DNA of 64,000 bases from Streptomyces sp. Ru71 (GTDB taxonomy: Bacteria > Actinomycetota > Actinomycetes > Streptomycetales > Streptomycetaceae): NCBI RefSeq assembly GCF_002920535.1, contig NZ_PQSS01000030.1, forward strand, positions 19,646 to 83,645. Direction: 5' to 3'. The notes under the pieces were generated by a model. It did no database searches, was not told the origin of the DNA, and saw nothing but the letters and a program-made list of their open reading frames with translations. The translations under genes were made by a program, and so were the position numbers. Of this stretch, positions 47,312 to 56,211 are shown piece by piece (position 1 is the stretch's first letter; each line of letters starts with the position of its first letter).

Positions 47312-47490
47312 ATCGAGTCCCCTCCGTTGTCGGCTCGCTCCTGAAGCCCCCGGGCCAGCAGCCCGAGGAACTTCAGCTGGAATGCGCGGTTGCAGGCCGC
47401 GCATTCCCAGGCACCGTGGCCCTGCTCGGACGGACGCAGGTCCTCCTCGCCGCAGTAGGGGCAGTGGAAGGGCACCGCTCGCTCGCTCAC
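47308..47490 (-). CDS. 60-aa zinc-ribbon protein in cys operon
   Basis: 60 residues, GTG start inside the sulfite reductase stop and stop inside the cysH start. Two CxxC pairs (HCPYCGEE at 10-13 and ECAACNRAF at about 30-33) make a small zinc ribbon, followed by a basic/hydrophobic helix FQLKFLGLLARGLQ. I believe small genes of this kind stand at this place in other Streptomyces. A structural or iron-handling partner of the reductases is possible; no function is known to me. Confidence 0.75.
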   Translation of the reverse strand: MSERAVPFHCPYCGEEDLRPSEQGHGAWECAACNRAFQLKFLGLLARGLQERADNGGDSI

Positions 47491-49187
47491 GACAGGGCCT
47501 CCTCGGAGGCGCGGGCCGCCCAGGTCGCGAACCGCTCGCCGTCCTGGCGCTCGGCCTGGAAGCGCTTCAGCACGCGCTCGATGTAGTCGGGCAGCTCGTC
47601 CGCCGTCACCTTCAGGCCACGCACCTTGCGGCCGAACCCGGCCTCCAGGCCGAGCGCGCCGCCGAGGTGCACCTGGTAGCCCTCGACCTGGTTGCCGTCG
47701 TCGTCGAGGACCAGCTGGCCCTTGAGACCGATGTCCGCGACCTGGATACGGGCGCAGGCGTTCGGGCAGCCGTTGAGGTTGATGGTCAGCGGCTCGTCGA
47801 AGTCCGGCAGGCGGCGCTCCAGCTCGTCGATCAGCGTGGCGCCGCGCTGCTTGGTCTCGACGATGGCGAGCTTGCAGAACTCGATGCCGGTGCAGGCCAT
47901 GGTGCCGCGCCGGAAGGTGGACGGCCGGGCGGTGAGGTCCAGCGCCTCCAGCTCGTCGACCAGCGAGTCGACCTGGTCCTGCTCGACGTCGAGGATGATC
48001 ATCTTCTGCTCGACGGTGGTGCGCACCCGGCCCGAGCCGTGCGCCTCGGCGAGGTCGGCCACCTTGGTCAGGGTGGCGCCGTCGACGCGGCCGACGCGCG
48101 GGGCGAACCCGACGTAGAAACGGCCGTCCTTCTGGCGGTGCACGCCGATGTGGTCGCGCCACTGCTGCAGCGGCTGCTCGGGAGCGGGGCCGTCGATCAG
48201 CTTGCGGCCGCCCAGGTACTCGTCCTCCAGGACCTGGCGGAACTTCTCCGCGCCCCAGTCGGCGACGAGGAACTTCAGGCGGGCGCGGTTGCGCAGCCGG
48301 CGGTAGCCGTAGTCGCGGAAGATGGAGATGACGCCCTCGTAGACGTCCGGCACCTCGTCGATCGGCACCCAGGCGCCGAGCCGCACGCCCAGCTTGGGGT
48401 TGGTGGACAGGCCGCCGCCGACCCACACGTCGAAGCCGGGGCCGTGCTCGGGGTGGCGGACGCCGACGAACGCGACGTCGTTGATCTCGTGCACCACGTC
48501 CAGCACCGGCGAGCCGGAGATCGCGGTCTTGAACTTGCGCGGCAGGTTCGAGTACGCCGGGTTGTTCAGGACGCGGCGCTTCATCTCCTCCAGCGCCGGC
48601 GTGCCGTCGATGATCTCGTCCTCGGCGATGCCCGCGACGGGGGAGCCGATCATCACACGCGGGGTGTCACCGCAGGCGGTCACCGTGGACAGGCCCACGG
48701 CCTCCAGCCGGTTCCAGATCTCGGGCACGTCCTCGATCCGGATCCAGTGGTACTGCACGTTCTGCCGGTCGGTGATGTCGGCCGTGCCGCGCGCGAACTC
48801 CTGGGAGACCTCGCCGATCACCCGCAGCTGCTGCGTGGTCAGCGCACCGCCGTCGATGCGCACGCGCAGCATGAAGTACTTGTCGTCCAGCTCCTCCGGC
48901 TCCAGCACGGCGGTCTTGCCGCCGTCGATGCCGGGCTTGCGCTGGGTGTACAGCCCCCACCAGCGCATACGGCCGCGCAGGTCGTTGGGGTCGATCGAGT
49001 CGAAGCCCGCCTTGGAGTAGATCGTCTCAATGCGTGTCCGCACATTGAGACCGTCGTCGTCCTTCTTGAACTGCTCATTGCCGTTGAGCGGCGTGAGGTG
49101 GCCTACGGCCCACTGACCCTCGCCGCGGTGACGGCTCACCTTGCGGCGGGGCGCGGAGGCGGCAGGGTTCTGCGGGGTGGCGGCCAT
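47487..49187 (-). CDS. sir: Ferredoxin-dependent sulfite reductase
   Basis: 566 residues from the ATG at 49187. Two ferredoxin-like half repeats plus the siroheme/4Fe-4S site: ACTGIEFCKLA and INLNGCPNACARIQ supply the four cysteines (CTGxxFC and NGCPNAC). TGDRQNVQYHW-like ITDRQNVQYHWIRIEDVP binds siroheme. It reduces sulfite to sulfide. Nitrite reductases share the fold, but the sulfate genes next to it settle the role. It is the first large gene of the operon and lies behind a leader peptide. Confidence 0.94.
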   Translation of the reverse strand: MAATPQNPAASAPRRKVSRHRGEGQWAVGHLTPLNGNEQFKKDDDGLNVRTRIETIYSKAGFDSIDPNDLRGRMRWWGLYTQRKPGIDGGKTAVLEPEELDDKYFMLRVRIDGGALTTQQLRVIGEVSQEFARGTADITDRQNVQYHWIRIEDVPEIWNRLEAVGLSTVTACGDTPRVMIGSPVAGIAEDEIIDGTPALEEMKRRVLNNPAYSNLPRKFKTAISGSPVLDVVHEINDVAFVGVRHPEHGPGFDVWVGGGLSTNPKLGVRLGAWVPIDEVPDVYEGVISIFRDYGYRRLRNRARLKFLVADWGAEKFRQVLEDEYLGGRKLIDGPAPEQPLQQWRDHIGVHRQKDGRFYVGFAPRVGRVDGATLTKVADLAEAHGSGRVRTTVEQKMIILDVEQDQVDSLVDELEALDLTARPSTFRRGTMACTGIEFCKLAIVETKQRGATLIDELERRLPDFDEPLTINLNGCPNACARIQVADIGLKGQLVLDDDGNQVEGYQVHLGGALGLEAGFGRKVRGLKVTADELPDYIERVLKRFQAERQDGERFATWAARASEEALS

Positions 49188-49315
49188 GGTTGATACGTCC
49201 TTCGGGACAGGCGAAAAGCGACTGTGACCTGCGCGGATGAGCGCATGGGGGCATGGGTGCGCATCGTTGCGCGGCAGGCTACGGGGATACGGGGAACCGG
49301 GGGTGCTGTGAGGTC

Positions 49316-49399
49316 TCAGCGCGTCTGACAGATGGCGCTGGACATGCGGCCGAGGTCGACGTGCCGCCGACTCACCAAGGCAATTCCAGTTCCGGACAT
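49316..49399 (-). CDS. Cys-operon leader peptide (RRHVDL type)
   Basis: 27 residues from an ATG at 49399, or 19 from a GTG at 49375. The core is VSRRHVDLGRMSSAICQTR, with a single Cys near the end. It resembles from memory the short actinobacterial proteins annotated as putative leader peptides, with conserved RRHVDL and a late Cys, found before sulfur genes. It ends 128 bp before the sulfite reductase ATG. Ribosome pausing at the Cys codon when cysteine is scarce would let the operon be read, as in cysteine attenuators known in mycobacteria. Confidence 0.7.
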   Translation of the reverse strand: MSGTGIALVSRRHVDLGRMSSAICQTR

Positions 49400-49452
49400 G
49401 ACGGAAGCGTGTCACGGCGATCTGGACACAGTCCAGCTTCGTCCACTATGCG

Positions 49453-49487
49453 GACACCCTTGTCCCGAAGTTCGAGACAAGGGTGTC
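49453..49487 (-). terminator. Terminator after GNAT gene, 12-bp stem
   Basis: GACACCCTTGTC pairs perfectly with GACAAGGGTGTC around 11 nt. It separates the GNAT gene from the promoter of the sulfur operon. A second small palindrome CTGGAC-TGT-GTCCAG (near 49422-49436) follows and could be an operator of that promoter. Confidence 0.7.
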
Positions 49488-49526
49488 GTCGGTCACAAGA
49501 TGCGCGCGGGGGCTTGTCTGTGCAGG

Positions 49527-50099
49527 TCAGGCAGGGTAGGCGCCCGGCCAGGGGCCCGGAGTCGGCACGTCCGGTTCTTCCTCGACCTTGGTGTCGAACA
49601 GCTTGAAGCCGCGGCGCTGATAGTTGTCCATCGCGAACTCGCCGTCCTTGCTGCACGTGTGCAGCCACACCCGCTTGGTCTGCGCGAGCCCCGGCCACCG
49701 GTCGGCCAGGTCCCAGGCGCGCGCGGCGCCGCAGGACAGCAGATGGCCGCCGATCCGCCGCCCGCGGAAGGCCGGGACCAGCCCGAAGTAGACGATCTCC
49801 ACCACCCCGTCGTCCTGCGGCTCCAGCTCCACGTACCCGGCCGGGGTGCCCCGGTCGTAGGCCACCCAGGTCTCGACACCCGGGCGCTCCAGGTGCTCCC
49901 GCCACCGCGCGTAGTCCCAGCCGAGCCGGTCCGTCCAGCGGATGTCCCCGCCGACGGAGGCGTACAGGAAACGGCTGAACTCGGGTGAGGGCACCTCGGC
50001 GCGCACGATCCGCACGTCCCCTTCCGGCGCGGCGGCCGGAAGGAGGTCGGACGGGGACGTCTGTTCGAGGGACCAGGTGGTCACGGGGATGTTGGCCAT
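49527..50099 (-). CDS. GNAT family N-acetyltransferase
   Basis: 190 residues from the ATG at 50099. The acetyl-CoA site is IVYFGLVPAFRGRRIGGHLL (motif A), preceded by AGYVELEPQDDGVVE and followed by a beta-strand VWLHTCSKDGEFAMDNYQRRGF (motif B). The acceptor is not predictable. It stands just upstream of the sulfur operon but has its own terminator, so it is likely a separate unit. Confidence 0.85.
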   Translation of the reverse strand: MANIPVTTWSLEQTSPSDLLPAAAPEGDVRIVRAEVPSPEFSRFLYASVGGDIRWTDRLGWDYARWREHLERPGVETWVAYDRGTPAGYVELEPQDDGVVEIVYFGLVPAFRGRRIGGHLLSCGAARAWDLADRWPGLAQTKRVWLHTCSKDGEFAMDNYQRRGFKLFDTKVEEEPDVPTPGPWPGAYPA

Positions 50100-50116
50100 G
50101 GTGGACAGGGAACCAT

Positions 50117-50147
50117 CCCCTCCGCCGTCGTGTCGACGCCGGAGGGG
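50117..50147 (-). terminator. Hairpin after the frameshifted secreted gene
   Basis: CCCCTCCG pairs with CGGAGGGG around 15 nt, 29 bp beyond the end of the gene on the minus strand. Confidence 0.5.
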
Positions 50148-50175
50148 GGACGGCACGGCCGTCGAGGAGCGCGGC

Positions 50176-51463
50176 TCAGCGCAGGGCGGAGTCCACCGCG
50201 GCCAGCGGTACGGCGAAGAGCGTGCCGCCGGACTGGGACCACAGCTCACCGGTGCCGGGCGCGTACGAGAGGGACTGCGGTGCCTCGCTCCAGCACAGCC
50301 GGGTGTCGTCGGCGCCGCATCGGGCCACCTGCGAGCCGTCCGGGTCCTGGCGCCACAGCATGCCCCGCCCGTCCGAGGCGCCGGTGGCCCGGGCCACGTA
50401 CCAGCGGGAGCCGTACGGCAGCACGCCCCGCACCTCGGTCGCCTTCGTCGTGTACGCCGCGTCGGGCGCCGTCAGGTGCGAGACCGGGTCGGTGAGCGGC
50501 AGCCCGTCGACGCCGAGCCGGTAGCGCCACAGCCGCGTCGGGCGCTCGTCGCCGGCCGGCACCCGCTCGCTGACCGCCAGCGAGGCCGGGGTCGAGCTCC
50601 GGTCCAGGCCCAGCCCGGCCGGGCCCGGGAGGTGCGCGTCGCCGGCCGGCCGGTAGGAGGCGACGGCCGGCAGCACGAAGGGGGCACCGGCCGCCGACCA
50701 GCCGCCGGGCACCCGTCCCACGGCCGCGCTGTCGACGCTCGCCCGCAGCACGCGCCGCACGTCGAAGGCGTACAGCGCCGCCCGGTCCCGCTCGCCGGCG
50801 GTGACCAGCAGCGTGTCGCGGTCCCAGACCATGCCGGTCACCGGCGAGGCCAGCGCGCGGTAGTCCCGGCCGCCGTCCACGGCCACGGCCAGCAGCGCCC
50901 AGCCGTAGGCGAGGTGGTCGGGGTCGCTCGCGTCGACGAACGCCACCCCGGCGGCGTCGCCCCGGGACCACGCGGAGGCCAGCACCCGGGCCGTGCCGTC
51001 GCCCGACACGCTCACCGCGCCGGGCCGCCAGGCCGCGGTGTCGTCGCCAGGGGAGCCAGGGGAGTCCGGGGAGCCGGGGGCGCCCGGGAAGCCGGTGAAG
51101 CAGTACGCGCGCGTGGCGGCGGGCGCGACCGGCAGCGCGTGCCGCTGCGCGCCCGTGCAGTCGTCGGCGGAGGCCAGCGTGTGGTCGGCGCCGCGCAGCA
51201 CCCGATCCACACCCACCGGCCCTCCCATCGGCGGCGCTGAGCCGGTCCAGCGCGGCGCGCGGCACCGGGTCGGCGGCCAGCCGCGGCGCGTCGGCGCCGG
51301 CCGGGGAGGTCAGCTGCCGCAGCGCGCCCGGGTCCTCGGTGACCGTGGCCTGCGAGGCGCTGATCATCGTGGCCGCGGCGGTCAGCGCGAGGGCGGTGCC
51401 GGCCAGGAACGCGCGCAGCGCCGCACCCCGCCTGCGCCGGCGGTGCCGTCCGCGATGCTTCAT
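50176..51463 (-). pseudogene. Secreted protein gene broken by a frameshift
   Basis: The start (ATG 51463, GGGAGGACGG site) encodes a basic head MKHRGRHRRRRRGA and a signal peptide, then continues to LSAADG; the rest (SSASVGV-free tail from PVGVDRVLRGADH to the stop at 50176) is in another frame. The two frames join at the run CCCTCCC near 51220-51226, and deletion of one base there restores one protein of about 428 residues, probably exported with a beta-propeller-like repeat character (many aromatic/Asp turns). No family recognised. It is either a real pseudogene or a sequencing slip. Confidence 0.7.
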
Positions 51464-51616
51464 ACCGTCCTCCCGAGCGGGCCAACTGCGCCTTGTGATC
51501 CTCACGTTGACGCAAGAAGCAGGTGGGGTGACCCGTAGGGGGGATGCTACGGCAGCGGGGGCCGCCCGAGGGCGCGGACCGCCCAGTTGCCCGCACCCAT
51601 GGCCCGAAAAGCCCCG

Positions 51617-52906
51617 CTACGGTACGGCGGACGAGCCCCTTCCGCGCACCACGCCCGGTGCCGTCGAGTGGGGCAGCAGGTCACGCGGGTCCTCGGGGAG
51701 CAGGAGGTCGACCTCCACGTCCTCACAGAAGCGATAGGGCCGGTGGGTCAGGAAACCCCCGAGATACCGCCGTACCCGGGACATCTCCGCCCGGACCGTC
51801 ACTGTGCGGGCCGGATCGCCGAACATGTCCCGCGCCAGCTGCGCCGCGCTGCGGCCGGACCGCTGCACCGCCAGCAGATACAGCAACTCCGCGTGCCGGG
51901 GACTCAGCTCGTGGCTCCAGCTGCCGGCCGCCGACGAGGCGGTCACCGACCAGCGGCGCGGCTGCGTCAGATCCAGCCGGATACGGGTCGCACCCCGCGG
52001 CAGCGGCTCGTCGGCCGGCCGCACCAGCCAGCCGTCCGCCAGCGGCTCCAGCGTGCACGCCCCCAGCGAGGGCAGCCACCGCCGCCCCGCCCGCGCCTCG
52101 CGGGGCAGGGGCACCCGGGCGGCGTACGGCATCCCGGTCACGGCGGCCGTCCAGCCGTCGCGGTCCACCACCAGCGCCCGGCCGCCGACCCGCGCCAGCA
52201 CCGGCGCCGCCACCGCGCGCAGCCGCTCCAGCCCCTCCAGGTGCAGCTCGCGCAGCCGCGCCTCGGCCAGTTTGGCCACCGAGTCCACCCAGGCCAGCGT
52301 GGCCGGATGCATCGTCTCCAGCGGCCCGCTGACATCGACCACGCCGAGCAGCCTGCCGTCGCGCGGGTCGGTGATCGGCGCCCCCGTGCACGTCCAGGAG
52401 GTCTGGCTGCGCACGAAGTGCTCGCCCGCGAAGACCTGCACCGGGCGCCGCACCACGGCCGGGGTGCCGACCCCGTTGGTGCCGACGACGTCCTCGCGCC
52501 AGTCCGCGCCGATCTGGAAGCCCAGCCCGTCGGCCTTGCGCAGCACCGGCGCGCAGCCCTCCCGCCACAGCACCCGGCCCTCGGCGTCGGCGACCACCAT
52601 GATGTGCCGGGCGACGTCCGCCACCGACAGCAGACCCTGCCGCAGCACCGGCAGCACCGGACGCAGCGGGGACTCCTCGCGCCGCCGGCGCACCTCCTCG
52701 TCGCTCAGCAGGTCGGAGCGGAAGTCGTGCTCGGGGTCCACCCCGCTGCGCAGCATCCGCCCCCACGACTGCTCGATCACCGGGCGGGGGGCGACCCGGG
52801 CCCGCTGCCCGGCGAGCGCGGCCTCCCGCACCTCGCTGAGCACCCGCGCCGCGCGCGCCGCGTCGACGGCGGCCAGACGCGTGACGTTGATCGGCGAGTT
52901 CGCCAC
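51617..52906 (-). CDS. GAF domain transcriptional regulator
   Basis: 429 residues from GTG 52906 (GGGAGGACCCA site). The first half resembles the AcoR-type sensor: APRPVIEQSWGRMLRSGVDP, DWREDVVGTNGVGTPAV, EHFVRSQTSWTCTGAPITDPRDGRLLGVVDVSG, a GAF-like ligand domain. In place of the AAA+ and Fis parts of AcoR it ends with a winged-helix-like region (about 345-425, LSPRHAELLYLLAVQRSGRSAAQLARDMFG). Ligand unknown. The target may be its own promoter or a distant dehydrogenase operon; the nearest AidB gene is on the same strand upstream. Confidence 0.8.
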   Translation of the reverse strand: MANSPINVTRLAAVDAARAARVLSEVREAALAGQRARVAPRPVIEQSWGRMLRSGVDPEHDFRSDLLSDEEVRRRREESPLRPVLPVLRQGLLSVADVARHIMVVADAEGRVLWREGCAPVLRKADGLGFQIGADWREDVVGTNGVGTPAVVRRPVQVFAGEHFVRSQTSWTCTGAPITDPRDGRLLGVVDVSGPLETMHPATLAWVDSVAKLAEARLRELHLEGLERLRAVAAPVLARVGGRALVVDRDGWTAAVTGMPYAARVPLPREARAGRRWLPSLGACTLEPLADGWLVRPADEPLPRGATRIRLDLTQPRRWSVTASSAAGSWSHELSPRHAELLYLLAVQRSGRSAAQLARDMFGDPARTVTVRAEMSRVRRYLGGFLTHRPYRFCEDVEVDLLLPEDPRDLLPHSTAPGVVRGRGSSAVP

Positions 52907-53141
52907 TGGGTCCTCCCGGAATGGGCCGTGCACACCGGATGTCAACCCTCCTGGGCGACGTTTTCCGGTCCTTGTTCGATGGTTGCGCTGAGTAAGTCCC
53001 ATACTGCCGATCGCCCGTGACGGAGGGACGCACTCCGGACAAGTTGCAACCCCCTGCAACCCTGGCGGACTGCCGCACGAGTGGTTGAAACTTGAGCTAC
53101 GCCGTCCCCGAGCGGCGTACCTGGCCTCGCACGGGCCATCG

Positions 53142-53178
53142 CGGGGGTGGTGCCGTGTCGGCGCAGCACCACCCCCGC
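53142..53178. terminator. Terminator after aidB-like gene, 13-bp stem
   Basis: GCGGGGGTGGTGC pairs with GCACCACCCCCGC around 11 nt, downstream of the acyl-CoA dehydrogenase gene. A second hairpin TACGCCG/CGGCGTA lies at about 53098-53119. Confidence 0.65.
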
Positions 53179-53205
53179 ACCCTCTTCCCCCGTGTCCGGG
53201 GCCCT

Positions 53206-54840
53206 TCAGGACACCGGGCGTGCCCGCTCCACGACCGACGCCAGATCCAGGGTGTGCGGCAGCGTCCCGAAGGCCGCGCCTCCGTCGCCGCCCAGCCGCG
53301 CCCCGCAGAACGCGTCCGCCACCTCGGTCGGCGCGAACCGCACCAGCAGCGACCCCTGCAGCACCAGCGCCAGCCGCTCGGTGAGCCGCCGGGCCCGTGC
53401 CTCGACGCCCGCCAGGTCGGCCAGTTCGGTCAGCAGGTCCTTGATCGCCGCGTCCAGCCGGTGGTCCGCGCCGCGCGCCTGCCCGACCTCCCGCAGATAC
53501 GCGTCCAGCGCGGCCGGTTCGCGCTGCAGCGCCCGCAGCACGTCCAGGGCCTGCACATTGCCCGCGCCCTCCCAGATCGAGTTCAGCGGCGACTCGCGCA
53601 CCAGCCGGGGCAGCCCCGACTCCTCCACGTACCCGTTGCCGCCCAGGCACTCGGCCGCCTCCACCACCACCGGAGCGCACCGCTTGGTCACCCAGTACTT
53701 CGCCGCCGGCACCGCGATCCGCAGCAGCGCCCGGGCCTGTTCGGAGTCGTCGTCGCAGGCCGCCGCGAGCCGCAGCGCGAGCGTGGTCGCCGCCTCCGAC
53801 TCCAGCGCGAGATCGGCCAGAACATTGCGCATCAGCGGCTTGTCGACCAGCTTCCCGCCGAACGCCTCGCGGTGGGTGCAGTGGTGGACCGCCTGGGCGA
53901 CGGCCTGCCGCATCAGACCGGCCGAGCCGAGCACGCAGTCCAGCCGGGTCGCCGCGACCATGCCGATGATGGTCCGCACCCCGCGCCCCTCCTCACCCAC
54001 CCGGCGGGCCCAGGTGCCGGCGAACTCCACCTCGGCGGAGGCGTTGGAACGGTTGCCGAGCTTGTCCTTCAGCCGCTGGATCAGGAAGACGTTGCGCGAG
54101 CCGTCCGCGAGGACCCGCGGCACGAGAAAACAGGTCAGACCTCCCGGGGCCTGGGCCAGCACCAGGAAACCGTCCGACATGGGCGCCGAGCAGAACCACT
54201 TGTGCCCGGTCAGCTCGTACGTCCCGTCCTGCGCGAGCGGCCGCGCGAGCGTGGTGTTCGCCCGTACGTCGCTGCCGCCCTGCTTCTCGGTCATGCCCAT
54301 CCCGAACAGCGCACCCGCCTTCTGGTGCGCCGGGCGCAGGCCCCGGTCGTAGATGCCGGACGTCAGCCGCGGCTCCCACTCGGCGGCCAGCTCCGGGTCG
54401 GTGCGCAGCGCGGGCACGGCGGCGTGCGTCATCGACAGCGGGCACAGGTTGCCCGCCTCGACCTGCGTCCACACCACGAAGGCCGCCGCCCGCCGCACAT
54501 GCCCGCCCGGCCGGTTCCAGGCCGAGGTCAGGCCCGCCGCGACGCCCTTGCCGAGCAGCCGGTGCCAGGCGGGGTGGAAGTCGACCTCGTCGATCCGGTT
54601 GCCGTAGCGGTCGTGGGTGCGCAGCCGGGGCGGGTTGTCGTTGGCCTGCGCGCCCCACTCCTGCACCTGCGCCGAACCCGCGGAGCGGCCCAGCCCGGAC
54701 AGCTCGCCCAGCGCCTCGCCGAGCGGACCGGGGGCCAGGTGCCGTTCCACGGCGGCCACCAGCGCGCGGTCGGCCGAGAAGACGTCGTAGCCGGCCAGCG
54801 CGGGTGGCTGGTTGGTGACGGTGTGCGTGCTGGCTGCCAT
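53206..54840 (-). CDS. AidB-type acyl-CoA dehydrogenase
   Basis: 544 residues, the long AidB form. FAD-binding acyl-CoA dehydrogenase fold: GMGMTEKQGGSDVRANTT, LTGHKWFCSAPMSDGFLVLAQ, then EAAECLGGNGYVEESGLPRLVRESPLNSIWEGAGNV, which has the AidB C-terminal extension after about 450. AidB of E. coli is induced by DNA alkylation and binds DNA, and has weak isovaleryl-CoA dehydrogenase activity. Whether this protein protects DNA or acts on acyl-CoA cannot be decided from the sequence. No alkB or ada is next to it. Confidence 0.87.
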   Translation of the reverse strand: MAASTHTVTNQPPALAGYDVFSADRALVAAVERHLAPGPLGEALGELSGLGRSAGSAQVQEWGAQANDNPPRLRTHDRYGNRIDEVDFHPAWHRLLGKGVAAGLTSAWNRPGGHVRRAAAFVVWTQVEAGNLCPLSMTHAAVPALRTDPELAAEWEPRLTSGIYDRGLRPAHQKAGALFGMGMTEKQGGSDVRANTTLARPLAQDGTYELTGHKWFCSAPMSDGFLVLAQAPGGLTCFLVPRVLADGSRNVFLIQRLKDKLGNRSNASAEVEFAGTWARRVGEEGRGVRTIIGMVAATRLDCVLGSAGLMRQAVAQAVHHCTHREAFGGKLVDKPLMRNVLADLALESEAATTLALRLAAACDDDSEQARALLRIAVPAAKYWVTKRCAPVVVEAAECLGGNGYVEESGLPRLVRESPLNSIWEGAGNVQALDVLRALQREPAALDAYLREVGQARGADHRLDAAIKDLLTELADLAGVEARARRLTERLALVLQGSLLVRFAPTEVADAFCGARLGGDGGAAFGTLPHTLDLASVVERARPVS

Positions 54841-54964
54841 GTACGCAACCTACCCGCCGGTCGTCCCGGCATGACCCGCCGGACACGGGCTGTGAGGACA
54901 GGCCGGGACGGGCGAGGTGACCTGCGATGTGAGCGCAGCCTCGGGTGGCGGATACCTTTAGGTC

Positions 54965-56122
54965 GTGCAGTCAGCAAGTCAGCCCCCCGAGCCCCCGCCG
55001 AGCCCCTCCGGTCGTCTCCACCGGGCGCGTGCCCTCTACCGGAACGTCTCCAAGCGGCGCACGGCCTGGCTGCTGCTGAAGGACACCGTCAACTCCTGCA
55101 TCGAGTACCGGATCCTGGGCCTGGCCGCCGAGGCGGCCTTCTTCTCCCTGCTCTCGGTGCCGCCGCTGCTGCTCAGCCTGATCGGCCTGCTCGGCTACGT
55201 CGACGCCTGGACCGGCACCGACACCATCACCAGCCTCAAGAACAACCTGCTGGAGGCCTCCCGCACCGTCCTGTCCGACCGGGGGGTGCGCGACATCGCC
55301 CAGCCGATCCTGGACGACGTCCTCAAGGGCGGCCGGCCCGACGTCATCTCCATCGGCTTCCTGTTCGCGCTGTGGTCGGGCTCGCGGGCGGTGAACGTCT
55401 TCATCGACACCATCACCGTGATGTACGGCCTCGACGGCGTGCGCGGCATCGTCAAGACCCGCCTGATGTCGTTCCTGCTGTTCATCGTGGCCCTGCTGAT
55501 CGGCTCGGTGGCGCTGCCGCTGATGGTCGCGGGCCCGGACGCGGTGGTGGGCATCCTGCCGTGGTCGACGACGCTGGTCCAAGTCCTGTACTGGCCGGTG
55601 GTGATCGTCCTGTCGATCGCCTTCCTGACCACGCTGTACCACGTCTCCGTGCCGGTGCGCTCCCCGTGGATCGAGGACGTCCCCGGCGCGCTGGTCGCCC
55701 TCGGCATGTGGGTGCTCGGCAGCTTCCTGCTGCGTATCTACCTGCAGAACACGATCGAGGGCGCGACGATCTACGGCTCGCTGGCCGCCGCCGTCGCGGT
55801 GCTGCTGTGGATCGGTGTGTCCGCGTTCGCCGTGCTCGTCGGGGCCGCCGTCAACGCCGCCATCGACCGGGTGTGGCCGGCCGCCGCCACGGCGGCGGCG
55901 CGCGCCGCGCAGGAGCGGGTGCGCGAGGCCCAGGTCGCCGAGTACGTGGCCCGGGCCACCGCCGCCCGCGAGTCCGACCCGGACGACCCCGACATGCCGT
56001 CGGAGTTCCCCGAGCGCTGGTCCCGCTTCCTGCCCCCGGAGGACGTCACGGGCCGCCTGCGCACCCACGCCAGGACCCCGCACAAGCCCCACGGGGACAA
56101 CGGCGGCCAGCCGGAGAAGTAG
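54965..56122 (+). CDS. YihY/BrkB family membrane protein
   Basis: 385 residues. Six hydrophobic segments between about 45 and 290, including ILGLAAEAAFFSLLSVPPLLLSLIGLLGY, FLFALWSGSRAVNVFIDTITVMYG and LAAAVAVLLWIGVSAFAVLVGAAVNA. The C-terminal tail is Ala/Arg/Pro-rich. Formerly thought to be RNase BN; function unclear. The GTG has no ribosome site but TACCTT stops 6 nt before it, so the message is probably leaderless. Divergent from aidB-like gene. Confidence 0.87.
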   Translation: MQSASQPPEPPPSPSGRLHRARALYRNVSKRRTAWLLLKDTVNSCIEYRILGLAAEAAFFSLLSVPPLLLSLIGLLGYVDAWTGTDTITSLKNNLLEASRTVLSDRGVRDIAQPILDDVLKGGRPDVISIGFLFALWSGSRAVNVFIDTITVMYGLDGVRGIVKTRLMSFLLFIVALLIGSVALPLMVAGPDAVVGILPWSTTLVQVLYWPVVIVLSIAFLTTLYHVSVPVRSPWIEDVPGALVALGMWVLGSFLLRIYLQNTIEGATIYGSLAAAVAVLLWIGVSAFAVLVGAAVNAAIDRVWPAAATAAARAAQERVREAQVAEYVARATAARESDPDDPDMPSEFPERWSRFLPPEDVTGRLRTHARTPHKPHGDNGGQPEK

Positions 56123-56211
56123 CCGCCGGATCCGGGATACGTGCGCGCGCTCTCGCGTGCCACTGCCCGCGATCTCCGCTCCGCCGGACGGCCGCGGCGT
56201 AGCCTGGCGCT

